Shown piece after piece: positions 7,856 to 17,500 of a stretch of DNA of 64,000 nucleotides (position 1 is its first letter; every line of letters starts with the position of its first letter). Below the pieces are notes generated by a model, which saw only the letters and a program-made list of their open reading frames with translations, searched no databases and was not told where the DNA came from. A program made the position numbers and the translations under genes. The DNA lies in the NCBI GenBank assembly GCA_900538465.1, contig UPXV01000007.1:1-64000 (forward strand). Direction: 5' to 3'. Source of the DNA: an uncultured Erysipelotrichaceae bacterium (GTDB lineage Bacteria; Bacillota_I; Bacilli_A; Erysipelotrichales; Coprobacillaceae).

Positions 7856-10800
7856 ATGAGAAGAAATATTAAATTAGGAAAAAATACAGCGAATAAATTA
7901 AAAGTCATTACTGCCTCTATCCTTGCACTTGTGATTGCTTTTCAGGCAATTTATGATAATGGATTTCTATCTGCATATAGTCAGGGAGATATTATAGCAA
8001 CTTATGAAATTGGAGCGAATGGTGAAAATGTAAAAGCAACTCTACGTACTACGGGTGTCTTATCAATTACAGGGACTGGAGATACAAAGGATTATACTGC
8101 TGAAACAATGCCATTTTCTAATAATATAGATAAAATCACAACTTTAGAGATTGAAGATGGTATTACTTCACTAGGTAATTATTTGTTTTTTGGATGCAAA
8201 AATCTCAATGATAAACTAGAACTTCCTGCAACAATAACCAGTATAGGCGATTATGCTTTTAGTGGTTATAGCAAGGATAGTGCACCAACGTTTACATTTA
8301 TAAATAACAAGTTTACTAGTGCTGATATTTCAGTACCAGTTACCAAAACTGAAGAAGTTGTCCCCCAAACAGATAGTGAAGATACAAAACAAAAAGAACC
8401 ACAAATTAGCAATAATGATGAATCTTCTACATCAACTGATGAAACACCTACAGGTGATGCTATAAAACCAGCAGAAGATACAACTTCTCAAGAAAATACA
8501 GACCAACCTCAAACAAAAGAAGTGACAACAATGGAAGTCAAAACCATTACCGAACAAGACATAGGGACAGATATCTTCTTTGATGGTCAAACAGGTGGGT
8601 ATAAAGCAAATTCTACCAACAAAAGTTTTAAAACATCAGCAGAAAAAGCAGGATATATAGAAGCAGACAGATTTATTACTGTCAGCTTAGATGGTGTTAT
8701 TACACAGACATTACCTGTAAAAGATGGTAAGATGATTATTCCTAACTTACCTAACTTTGGTATTGTCTCACAAAATCCTGATGACGCTTATACTATGCAT
8801 ACATTTAGTGGTTGGAGCTATGACAATGCCATCTATCAGCCAGCTGATTTGTTAGTAATTTCAAATGATACTGATAAAGTAACTTTAACTTCAAAGTGGA
8901 ATACGGAATGGAGAATCAATCCACAAGTTAAGACAGAAGCAAAAGAAGAAATATCTGTTTATTCTGTGATTGATGCCAATACAGGAAAAGACTTAACAAA
9001 AGTAGATGGCTATGCAGTATCAGTACAATGGCAAATCAATAAAGAAAATGAAAAAGATGAATCTGCATGGAAAGATATATCAGGTGCAAATGAATTGGTA
9101 TATGAAAGAAAAGTTCAATCAGGTGATACATCAAGCCATTTCAGAGCAAAAATAAGTATTTTAAAACAAACTGAAACAAAAGTGATTAACGAACCTAAAA
9201 CATTATTAACAGATGCTGTTGTAGGTGTTAACTCATTAACACCGATTACAATTACTTATGAAGCAAATGGCGGAACAGGAACGATAGCAGATGCTGATGT
9301 CAAAAATGGAGCAAACTATAAACCAGAAGAAAACACCTTTACTCCACCAGATGGTAAGGTTTTTGTTGGCTGGAAAGTAAAATTGAATAATGTAACAGCA
9401 ACAAAAAATGATGGCTCAGCAATCAATACTGATGACATAATTAAGTCTTATAATCCACTTAATATTACGCTTGTTTCTGGACAAGAGAACGGAAGTATCA
9501 TTTTAATTGCTCAATGGGATACTGAAACAATTATTTATTTAGATAGTACAAATGGTGATGATGCTAATAATGGATTGAGTGTAGATCAAGCAGTTAAGAC
9601 CATTGACAAAGCATATGATTTGTTGCCGGCAAATGGAACGATAGAAACAAATAAAATTATATTATGTAGTAATTATTCTTTAACAGGTAAAACAACATTA
9701 AAAGAGAAAAATACCACAATCACATCTTTAAATAAAGATTCTAGAGTAACATTGCAAACAGGTATTATTCAAAATAATAGTTATAGTACTAATGCTTATT
9801 TAAAATTTCTAGGTGATATTAAATTTGAAAATATCATATTAAGTTCTAATAGAACATATAATGTACACTATGAAACATCTGCTATCTTTATGAATGGAAA
9901 TCATTTTATTGCAGGCGACAATGTATCAACTATAAATAAAATTCCTATATATGGAGGCTCTTATGAAAGAGTGACAATAGATCATACACAAATAGATATT
10001 TATAGTGGGGATTGGAGTTACATCTATGGAGGCTCTTATATTGGGACTATTACAAATGATACAAATATAAATATTTATGGAGGAAATATTAGTTCTATTT
10101 ATCAAGGTTGTGGCTATGGTAATACTGGAAGAGAAGGAATTAACGGATATATTAATGGATCAACAAATACTTACATTTATGGGGGAAAAATTGGGTTAAC
10201 AAACGCAATGCGTGGTGGTAAAATCTCTGGAAATAATCATGATTATGGTAATAAATTAATAATTTACAATGGTGAAGTGGGTCGGATAACCGGTGGACCA
10301 ACACAGCCAAATTATGGTGTTGTCGAAAAAAAATCTATAATCATAATATACTCTGGGTTAATTGAGTCAATAAATGGAGGGGCTGGCGATTCATCTACAA
10401 CTATTGGACAAAAACAAGGTGTAAGTATTACCTTATATAAAGATGTTCATGTGACAGGTAATGTATTAGCAGGTAGTAATGATCATATGACAAGTGCAAA
10501 CACATCTTTAACATTAGTGGGAGATAAAGAGATATCCATATATGGAGCGACTATAGATGGAGATATTTATGGAGGATGTAATAGAGGTTCTACAAAAGAT
10601 GGAAAAGTTAAAATAATGTTTCAAGAAGGTTCTGTTAATAATATCTATGGTGGTGGAAAAGGAGAAGGTAATGCATCGGCTAAAGTTACAGGAGATATAA
10701 ATATCTATGTTGGAGAGAGAGGAATTGTTAAAAATAATATTTATGGGGGAGCTGATTATAATGGAATAGTAACTGGTAACGTTTATATAACAATGAATGG

Positions 10801-13800
10801 TAATGCTGCTAATATTTATGGTGGAGGAAATGGCTCTTTAACATCAGTGAACGGTAATATCAAAGTAGAAATGTTATCAGGTAAAGTCAAAAATATTTAT
10901 GGTGGTGGTGAATCTGGAAAACTGAATGGAGAATCATCAGTCAATATTACTGGTGGTGAGATTAACGGTAATATCTTTGGAGGAGGAAATAATGTAGGTG
11001 TCACTACATCCAAGATTACAATTGCAGGAACACCAGCCATTACAGGCAATATTTATGGTGGAAGCAATGCTTCTGGAACTACTACAACATCAAATGTAAA
11101 TATAAAAGGAACAGTTAATAATGTTTACGCAGGTGGTAAAGGTGCTAGTACTACTGTAACAAATGCAAATCTGAATATTGAAGATGGTGCAGATATCAAG
11201 GGCAATGCATTTGGTGGTTCTGAAGAAGGCACTGTTACGAATTCAGTAGTTAATCTGAAAGGTGGTAAAGCAAATAATGTCTTTGGTGGCTCTGATAAAG
11301 CAAGCATAACCGGTAGTGTGATAATCAATTCCCAAGCAGGATCAAATGCAGCAAATATTTATGCAGGATGTAATGCATCGGGAAGTGTAAAAACTCCTAT
11401 TTTAAATCTTGCAGGAAAAGCAACCAATGTTTTTGGCGGAGGAAATGCTACTCCGAATGATACGGAAGATGTTGAAGGAACTTCTACAATCTATGTAACA
11501 ACTGATGAAGCAAATACAATAACCAATGTCTATGGTGGTGCAAATAATACTGGTAAAGTATCCTCACCACAAATTAATATTTCAGGTTACGTAGAAAATG
11601 TTTATGGAGGAGGTTTAGGTACAAATACCATTACGAATACTCCATCAGTCAATATTAAGTCAGGTGGTCATGTTGTTGGAAGTGTATTCGGTGGTGGAGA
11701 AGAAGGTACTGTTGCTGGAACTACAGTAACTTTAGAAAATGGTAGTACTGTTAAGAATGCATATGCAGGTGGTAATAAAGTGGGTGTCACTGGTACAGTT
11801 AAACTGATTACACTTACTGGATCTACAGCGACTTCTATTTATGGTGGTTCAAATAGTTCAGGAACTGTCACAAAACCTATTTTAGAAATTGCTGGAGATG
11901 CTACAAATATATTCGGCGGTGGATATGAAGGTGGTACTAATAGTGGTAATAATATAGGAACAATAGTTGTTTCTCCTACGATTACAGTAACAGGTGGAAC
12001 TATTACTAATTTATATGGTGGTGGTGAAAAAGGTCCAACTGTTAACACGAATACAATCATAATTAATGGTGGTACAATTACTAATGTATTTGGTGGAGGT
12101 AAGAGTACTTCTTCAAACGAAACTTCCATCAAGTTAGAAAATAATAGTAATGCAATTGGTTCATCTGTTACAAATATCTATGGCGGATCAGATGATTCAG
12201 GTGTTACTAAGAAATCCAATATAGAAGTCAATGGTATCGTAACAAACGTATATGGTGGAGGAAAAGGTCAAAATACAAAAGTGACAGAAACCTATATTAA
12301 AACATTGACAAATTCTAAAGCAGAATATGTCTATGGTGGTAGTGAAAATGGAACAGTTGGTAAAGCAACGGCAGTTGTTATGGGACCAGTTGAAAAGAGT
12401 ATCTATGGTGGTGGATATGGTGCGACCTCAACTATTACAGGTGATACGTGGGTATATGTATCTAATGATGTTAAAGATAGTATTTATGGTGGAGGAAATC
12501 AAGGTGGTGTTGAAGGTAACACACATGTTGATATAGCTAAGGGTACGATAGGAACGACAGGCAGTGATACAACTGGCAATGTGTTTGGGGGATCTAACCA
12601 AGCCAAGGTAAAAGGAAATACACTTGTTCATATTGGAAGTTATGTTGTTGCGACACCTGAAGGAGCAGAGCTTCCCAATAAAGCAACAACAGATATTAAC
12701 ATTTTAGGAACTGTCTTTGGTGGAGGAAATACAACTTTAGGTGGTAAAGACTTTGATGCTAGTGATCCATATGTTATAGGAAGTGCTACTGTACAAATTG
12801 GTGGAAAAGATTATCAATCAGTGAAAATAGGAAAAAGTATTTTTGGTGATGGTAATAAATGTGTAACAAATGGCCAAAAAATAATTGATATTACAGATTA
12901 TACGGCTATTGGTACAGATGCAAATACTTCTATTCAACGTGCTAGTGTATTAACAATTAATCATAGTAATGTTGAAGTCATTGGTGAAGTAGACAGTGCT
13001 AACCTTGTTACGACTATACCTTATTCTTTAAATCGTATTGATAAGTTAGTATTAAAAAGCGGTAGCACTTTAAAACTTCGTAAAGGTGTCAATCTATTGA
13101 TGGGATTTGAAAGTTTAAATGATGATGAGTCATTACAAACGGAAACTCAAGCAAAAGATGATACAACAGGGAATAAACTGTACATCAGACAAGGTGAACA
13201 TGTAGAGTTGCGTGTCAATGAAGATGTTAGTAGACCTGGCTATGGAGATATTAAAGGTTTTGCACAGTTAGGTAGATATGATATAAATGAAGATGGAACA
13301 AATAAGCCGATTGATGAAAATTCGCAAGGTGTTTACATTATGGGTAGTCTTTATACAAAAGATGAAGATAATAATGTAAGTGGTTTTCTTGTTGCTGATG
13401 GTGAATCTTTTGATAATCAGGGCACTTTAATCAAGGGTGAAAAGATAACGCCAACAACAAATGGTCAATCATGGAGGAACTGGACACTTGGATCACAGAC
13501 AAAAATAGTAGAACAAAATCTCATTATTTCAGAAGACCCAGGGGATTCAAAAACTGCACAGATAGAAGGATGGGATGGAGACGGTTCTATTTATCGTGTG
13601 GATCCTCAATCCTTAAAAATTACTGGTGATTCTACCTATACGATTATGAATCCAGATGAAATTCAAAAAAATGATGATGAAAATAAAATTGGATTAAGTA
13701 TTGAAACGGGACAGACTGGATGGTTGGAACAAAATAAAGCTGGATACATTGATAGTCTTAAAAAGACGATTATTCCATTTAAAACGACAGCTTCTTATTC

Positions 13801-15376
13801 TACAACAGATAGTCTAGATATGAGATCATTAACAATAACTGGACAATCTCCAATTATTTATGTCAAATTGTACAATTCAGATAACATTAACAATGAAAAT
13901 AAAACAAATACAATCGTTACTTTCAATATTGATAAGATTACAGAACAGCCTGATGGTTCTGAAATCAAAACGGGGACTATTATTGTTAAGTTGAATATTA
14001 CAAAAGAAAAGAAAGCTACATATAGTCATGCCTTGATAGGACAAGGAAAAATCTATGATCGTGCAATCCAAGAGTACAACTATGATACTGCATCAGAAGT
14101 AGGTACAACAGTTTCACAAAAGAGTTCAGTAACTACACAATTTGTTGAAAAAACAGATGGATCAAATACGATAATCCCTAATAAAATCACATTTACTCAA
14201 GGCAAAACAACAACAGCGGTCAATTTACCTGTAGGTACAAAAATTCTAATGATTGATCGTAGTCTTGATACACCTATTTATTATCATTATGAGGTCAAAT
14301 CAGATGTAAACAGTATTTTATTAACTGATTTTATAAAAAATGGAAAAAAAGGAAAATATATTGTTCCGACTAACCTAAATAAGATGAACATAATCTTTAT
14401 TGTCGATTTTGCTTCAACGAGTTCATTTGAGAATTCTGATATTTGTATGTCTTTAGAAACAACTACAAACAGTTCTAAGAAAGTGCGTTTTGGTGTAACA
14501 GGAGAGTCTAGAAAATATGATATGAATTTGATTCAAGAAAATGGTCATGCAACAAACGTACCATCTTATCGAATGAATGGTTCATTTGGATTAACTGTTA
14601 ATACAACAGTTCAATCAGGAGCTACAACGACTGATACAACTGGTAGTGATAAACAGATGGCTGCTAAAGTCCAATTAAGAATGATGAATACTACAACAGG
14701 TGCAATTTTACCAATTCCTGCTGGATGGCAGATACAAAGTAATGGTACACGATATTCCACAAGTGGGGATAGTGCAACAGTTGTACTTGCAAATTCCTTA
14801 ACGGCAGCTCGATCAGATATTTATGTTATTATGAGTAATATGGGGAATATTCCATCGGGTAATTATAAACTTGAGATTAGTCTTGTTGGCGGACCAATGG
14901 CAAACTACCCAACGGATACATTAAGTCAAAATATTGCTAATTATAAGTTTGAACTATTAGATGATCGTTATTCAATTCAATCAACAATCACGGATGATAC
15001 GAAAAAGATTATTTCTAAAAGTGATACAGAAAAAAATCAAACATATACCTTACTACGTACAAGTGATTTTAAATCAGATACATCAACAATTAAGACGAAA
15101 CTGACACTATGGAAAAAGGATGGAAGTCAGCAATATCAGCAAATAAAAATTGATGAATATTTGAGTGTAGATGGCATGAATCCAGATACAAGTAACAATT
15201 GTATTTATATTCCTTGGAAAATCATGAGTACACTTAATGTGAAGTTAAAAGAGAATATAGATGTAGGAACATATCAGTTGCGATATACAATTGAACAAAC
15301 AACAAATGGTAGCTCAGGGGCTAAAACTATAGAATTGACAACTGATAAAAACACCTTTATTATCACAGACGATTAA
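7856..15376 (+). CDS. Giant repeat-rich surface protein (LRR, InlB-type repeats, beta-helix)
   Basis: Exported protein of 2506 residues. After a signal sequence (about 15-42) come a BspA-type leucine-rich repeat (about 94-138: ITSLGNYLFFGC, ITSIGDYAFSG), a Thr/Ser/Glu/Gln-rich linker (about 167-225), and two InlB/Flg_new-type repeats (about 267-352 and 462-558, the second with ITYEANGGTG and FVGWKV) around an Ig-like stretch. From about 557 a beta-helix module begins (YLDSTNGDDANNGLS), leading into about 33 Tyr/Phe-Gly-Gly repeats (about 700-1665). About 800 unassigned residues follow. No LPXTG motif or C-terminal membrane segment is visible, so it is probably held by the fibre or cell wall. 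AGGAGG precedes the ATG. Confidence 0.88.
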   Translation: MRRNIKLGKNTANKLKVITASILALVIAFQAIYDNGFLSAYSQGDIIATYEIGANGENVKATLRTTGVLSITGTGDTKDYTAETMPFSNNIDKITTLEIEDGITSLGNYLFFGCKNLNDKLELPATITSIGDYAFSGYSKDSAPTFTFINNKFTSADISVPVTKTEEVVPQTDSEDTKQKEPQISNNDESSTSTDETPTGDAIKPAEDTTSQENTDQPQTKEVTTMEVKTITEQDIGTDIFFDGQTGGYKANSTNKSFKTSAEKAGYIEADRFITVSLDGVITQTLPVKDGKMIIPNLPNFGIVSQNPDDAYTMHTFSGWSYDNAIYQPADLLVISNDTDKVTLTSKWNTEWRINPQVKTEAKEEISVYSVIDANTGKDLTKVDGYAVSVQWQINKENEKDESAWKDISGANELVYERKVQSGDTSSHFRAKISILKQTETKVINEPKTLLTDAVVGVNSLTPITITYEANGGTGTIADADVKNGANYKPEENTFTPPDGKVFVGWKVKLNNVTATKNDGSAINTDDIIKSYNPLNITLVSGQENGSIILIAQWDTETIIYLDSTNGDDANNGLSVDQAVKTIDKAYDLLPANGTIETNKIILCSNYSLTGKTTLKEKNTTITSLNKDSRVTLQTGIIQNNSYSTNAYLKFLGDIKFENIILSSNRTYNVHYETSAIFMNGNHFIAGDNVSTINKIPIYGGSYERVTIDHTQIDIYSGDWSYIYGGSYIGTITNDTNINIYGGNISSIYQGCGYGNTGREGINGYINGSTNTYIYGGKIGLTNAMRGGKISGNNHDYGNKLIIYNGEVGRITGGPTQPNYGVVEKKSIIIIYSGLIESINGGAGDSSTTIGQKQGVSITLYKDVHVTGNVLAGSNDHMTSANTSLTLVGDKEISIYGATIDGDIYGGCNRGSTKDGKVKIMFQEGSVNNIYGGGKGEGNASAKVTGDINIYVGERGIVKNNIYGGADYNGIVTGNVYITMNGNAANIYGGGNGSLTSVNGNIKVEMLSGKVKNIYGGGESGKLNGESSVNITGGEINGNIFGGGNNVGVTTSKITIAGTPAITGNIYGGSNASGTTTTSNVNIKGTVNNVYAGGKGASTTVTNANLNIEDGADIKGNAFGGSEEGTVTNSVVNLKGGKANNVFGGSDKASITGSVIINSQAGSNAANIYAGCNASGSVKTPILNLAGKATNVFGGGNATPNDTEDVEGTSTIYVTTDEANTITNVYGGANNTGKVSSPQINISGYVENVYGGGLGTNTITNTPSVNIKSGGHVVGSVFGGGEEGTVAGTTVTLENGSTVKNAYAGGNKVGVTGTVKLITLTGSTATSIYGGSNSSGTVTKPILEIAGDATNIFGGGYEGGTNSGNNIGTIVVSPTITVTGGTITNLYGGGEKGPTVNTNTIIINGGTITNVFGGGKSTSSNETSIKLENNSNAIGSSVTNIYGGSDDSGVTKKSNIEVNGIVTNVYGGGKGQNTKVTETYIKTLTNSKAEYVYGGSENGTVGKATAVVMGPVEKSIYGGGYGATSTITGDTWVYVSNDVKDSIYGGGNQGGVEGNTHVDIAKGTIGTTGSDTTGNVFGGSNQAKVKGNTLVHIGSYVVATPEGAELPNKATTDINILGTVFGGGNTTLGGKDFDASDPYVIGSATVQIGGKDYQSVKIGKSIFGDGNKCVTNGQKIIDITDYTAIGTDANTSIQRASVLTINHSNVEVIGEVDSANLVTTIPYSLNRIDKLVLKSGSTLKLRKGVNLLMGFESLNDDESLQTETQAKDDTTGNKLYIRQGEHVELRVNEDVSRPGYGDIKGFAQLGRYDINEDGTNKPIDENSQGVYIMGSLYTKDEDNNVSGFLVADGESFDNQGTLIKGEKITPTTNGQSWRNWTLGSQTKIVEQNLIISEDPGDSKTAQIEGWDGDGSIYRVDPQSLKITGDSTYTIMNPDEIQKNDDENKIGLSIETGQTGWLEQNKAGYIDSLKKTIIPFKTTASYSTTDSLDMRSLTITGQSPIIYVKLYNSDNINNENKTNTIVTFNIDKITEQPDGSEIKTGTIIVKLNITKEKKATYSHALIGQGKIYDRAIQEYNYDTASEVGTTVSQKSSVTTQFVEKTDGSNTIIPNKITFTQGKTTTAVNLPVGTKILMIDRSLDTPIYYHYEVKSDVNSILLTDFIKNGKKGKYIVPTNLNKMNIIFIVDFASTSSFENSDICMSLETTTNSSKKVRFGVTGESRKYDMNLIQENGHATNVPSYRMNGSFGLTVNTTVQSGATTTDTTGSDKQMAAKVQLRMMNTTTGAILPIPAGWQIQSNGTRYSTSGDSATVVLANSLTAARSDIYVIMSNMGNIPSGNYKLEISLVGGPMANYPTDTLSQNIANYKFELLDDRYSIQSTITDDTKKIISKSDTEKNQTYTLLRTSDFKSDTSTIKTKLTLWKKDGSQQYQQIKIDEYLSVDGMNPDTSNNCIYIPWKIMSTLNVKLKENIDVGTYQLRYTIEQTTNGSSGAKTIELTTDKNTFIITDD
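9950..12865 (+). repeat. About 33 degenerate I/V-Y/F-G-G repeats inside the giant gene
   Basis: Coding repeats with a core such as NIYGGGN, VFGGSN or VYAGGK, spaced about 20-40 residues apart and separated by short beta-strand stretches (typically V/I-N-I-x-G-G-x-I). I count about 33 cores. The DNA is diverged between copies, so it is an old repeat array rather than a recent expansion. The spacing fits a right-handed beta-solenoid. Confidence 0.85.
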
Positions 15377-15396
15377 AAAGGTATTGAAATAAAGAC

Positions 15397-15440
15397 AAGC
15401 ATTTAGATAACAAATTGAGTTTATCTGAGTGCTTTTTTTT
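15397..15440 (+). terminator. Strong intrinsic terminator closing the matrix locus
   Basis: A 14-base stem (AAGCATTTAGATAA, 15397-15410, with TTATCTGAGTGCTT, 15421-15434, two G-U pairs) has a 10-base loop and is followed by a run of T to 15440. It lies 20 bases after the stop of the giant gene. Confidence 0.9.
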
Positions 15441-15466
15441 AAATGTGATGATGAATGAGAATTAAG

Positions 15467-15492
15467 ATTTGTTTTACGAATCATAAACAAAT
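15467..15492. repeat. Inverted repeat upstream of the DUF6870/recombinase pair
   Basis: Perfect 8-base arms, ATTTGTTT (15467-15474) and AAACAAAT (15485-15492), flank a 10-base centre. It lies 44 bases before the first gene of the pair. It could be an operator or part of a recombination site; the sequence alone does not decide. Confidence 0.4.
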
Positions 15493-15535
15493 TAAATAAA
15501 CATACATTGATTATAACAGGAGATGATATATTATC

Positions 15536-15796
15536 ATGTATGATTTAGATATGTTAAGCAAGACTGATCTCACAACAATATGTAAGGAAGATTTAAAAGA
15601 TATTTCACAAATTAAAATAGATACTTCATTACCTCTTATACAAAGAAAGACCATGTTTTTATCAGAAATAAAAAATCCTTATTGTTTTTTGATAGGAAAA
15701 AGTGCTGTGAAAATTGAATTTCAAGATGAAGGAGAATCATTACAAAATCTATTGAAAAAACATTTTATTGAACAAAGAAAACAGATATTAGATTAA
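15536..15796 (+). CDS. DUF6870-like small protein next to a serine recombinase
   Basis: An 86-residue soluble protein. The pattern MYDLDMLSKTDL, then IKIDTSLPLIQR, then IKNPYCFLIGKSAVKIEF is, as I recall it, the DUF6870 family found beside recombinases on Firmicute mobile elements. Its function is not known to me. The recombinase starts 26 bases downstream, so they are probably co-transcribed. A GGAG motif sits 13 bases before the ATG, longer than usual, so translation may be inefficient. Confidence 0.65.
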   Translation: MYDLDMLSKTDLTTICKEDLKDISQIKIDTSLPLIQRKTMFLSEIKNPYCFLIGKSAVKIEFQDEGESLQNLLKKHFIEQRKQILD

Positions 15797-15822
15797 TTTA
15801 ATTAATTATTAAGAGGTTAATA

Positions 15823-17472
15823 ATGAAAGATAAAAAAAGAATAACAAGAAAAAAGTTTTTCTATTGTGAATATCTAAGAAAATCGACTGAGGAAGAAGAT
15901 AGTCGGAGTATTGGAAATCAAAAAAGTGTATTAGATGGTCTTATAGAAAAAATTATTACTGAGGATCCTTATAATGATTATATTGAAGTTGGAATATTTA
16001 AGGATGAGGATTATACAGGTACAGATTCCAATAGACCAGATTTTAAAAAGGTTTTACAATTGATGGGACAAGGAAAGATTAATATGATTCTTGTTACTGA
16101 TTTGTCTAGATTATCAAGAAACATAGCAGAATCTATTCATTATATTCAAAGTTATTTTGTTATGATGGATATACGGTTTGTATCATATCAATTACCTGAA
16201 TTAGACAGTTATTTAAATCCTGATAAAATATATTCTTTAGAGATTCCAATGCAATCTATGATGAATGAAAATCATTGTGCAGAAACATCAATGAAAGTCA
16301 GAAGAACACAAAATCGTTTACGAGAAGAAGGTAAATTTATTGGGGCATTTGCTGCATATGGTTGGAAAAAAGATCCTAACGATAGACATAAATTACTTTT
16401 AGATGATGAACCCTATAAAGTGATGCATTTAATGAAAGATTTGTTATTTCATTATAACAGTGGTCGTGCAATAGCAAGATTTTTAAATGAAAAAGGAATA
16501 TTAAGTCCAGCTGGTTATAAAAAGAAAAATGGATATAAACATAATTCTATTGATAAAAATATAACAGGAGATTTTTTATGGTCAGGTGCGATGGTTAGGA
16601 AATTATTAGCTCGTCCAGAAAATATAGGAACTTTAATTCAAGGTCGACAGAGAGTGAAGAGCTATAAAGTTCATACAAGAATAAAAGTACCAGAAGAAGA
16701 GTGGTTTGTGACACCAAATGGAATACCAGCGATTTTTACAGTTGAAGAACAAAAGAAAATCAATCAATTATTAGCAATGAATTTTAGAAAATTAGATAAA
16801 AATGATAGAAAAGGAAACCCCTATTTATTTTCAGGATTTCTGCGATGCCCTAAATGTGGACGTGCAATGAATCGAAAGTGTTTAAAAAAAGAAGAATATG
16901 CATATTATATTTGTAGTAGTTATAAAAACTATGGAACATGTAGTAAACATTCCATTCGTGAAGATGAATTAATCAAAATTGTTTCTACAGTAATTCAACA
17001 ACAAATAGATATAGCTGTTAATATCAATGAATTAATTCAAGCCATTCAAAATACACCAGCTATTAAGAAAAAAACATTTAATTTCCAAGAACAAAAAGAA
17101 AAACAAGAAAAAAAATTATCCAAAATCATTCATTATAAAAAAGATCTTTATCAAGATTTTAAAGATGAATTCATTTCTAAAAATGAATATCTCAGTTTAA
17201 AAAAAGAGTACTCCAAACAAGAAGAACATATCCAAAATAGCATTAAAAATTTAGAAAAAGAAATATCTCATACAAAACAAGATATAAATCAAAAAAATAT
17301 ATATTTAGAAAAATTTATTAAACACAAAGGATTTGATCAATTAAGTCGTGAAATACTTGTGGACTTCATTAAACAAATATATGTATATGAAAATAAAAAC
17401 ATAAAAATAGAATTTTTATTTGAAGATGAATATAAAAAACTCATTGCTTTGATAAAACAAGAAAAACAATGA
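15823..17472 (+). CDS. Large serine site-specific recombinase
   Basis: A 549-residue DNA recombinase. The resolvase domain (about 10-155) has YLRKSTEEEDSRSIGNQK with the expected catalytic Ser (S17 region), then DEDYTGTDSNRPDF and VTDLSRLSRN. A recombinase domain (about 170-300: GAFAAYGWKKDP, IARFLNEKGI, LARPENIGTLIQG) and a zinc ribbon (about 335-385: CPKCGRAMNRKC, YYICSSYKNYGTCSKH) follow. A coiled coil spans about 420-505. The architecture is intact, so it should be active. No capsid, conjugation or excisionase genes are nearby, so it may be an inversion/phase-variation recombinase for neighbouring surface genes or the relic of a mobile element. Confidence 0.9.
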   Translation: MKDKKRITRKKFFYCEYLRKSTEEEDSRSIGNQKSVLDGLIEKIITEDPYNDYIEVGIFKDEDYTGTDSNRPDFKKVLQLMGQGKINMILVTDLSRLSRNIAESIHYIQSYFVMMDIRFVSYQLPELDSYLNPDKIYSLEIPMQSMMNENHCAETSMKVRRTQNRLREEGKFIGAFAAYGWKKDPNDRHKLLLDDEPYKVMHLMKDLLFHYNSGRAIARFLNEKGILSPAGYKKKNGYKHNSIDKNITGDFLWSGAMVRKLLARPENIGTLIQGRQRVKSYKVHTRIKVPEEEWFVTPNGIPAIFTVEEQKKINQLLAMNFRKLDKNDRKGNPYLFSGFLRCPKCGRAMNRKCLKKEEYAYYICSSYKNYGTCSKHSIREDELIKIVSTVIQQQIDIAVNINELIQAIQNTPAIKKKTFNFQEQKEKQEKKLSKIIHYKKDLYQDFKDEFISKNEYLSLKKEYSKQEEHIQNSIKNLEKEISHTKQDINQKNIYLEKFIKHKGFDQLSREILVDFIKQIYVYENKNIKIEFLFEDEYKKLIALIKQEKQ

Positions 17473-17500
17473 GATTATATTGTGTATCAATTTGTCCTAA

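Noticed and set aside
11125..12132. Minus-strand frames inside the giant gene
   Set aside because: They mirror the Gly-Gly repeats (Pro-Pro rich) and lack start signals.
9950..12865. CRISPR-like array
   Set aside because: The repeats are diverged, coding and in one continuous frame, with no fixed-length spacers.
15536..17472. Prophage or integrative element
   Set aside because: Only the recombinase and a DUF6870-like gene are present; no structural, replication or transfer genes and no clear flanking direct repeats.
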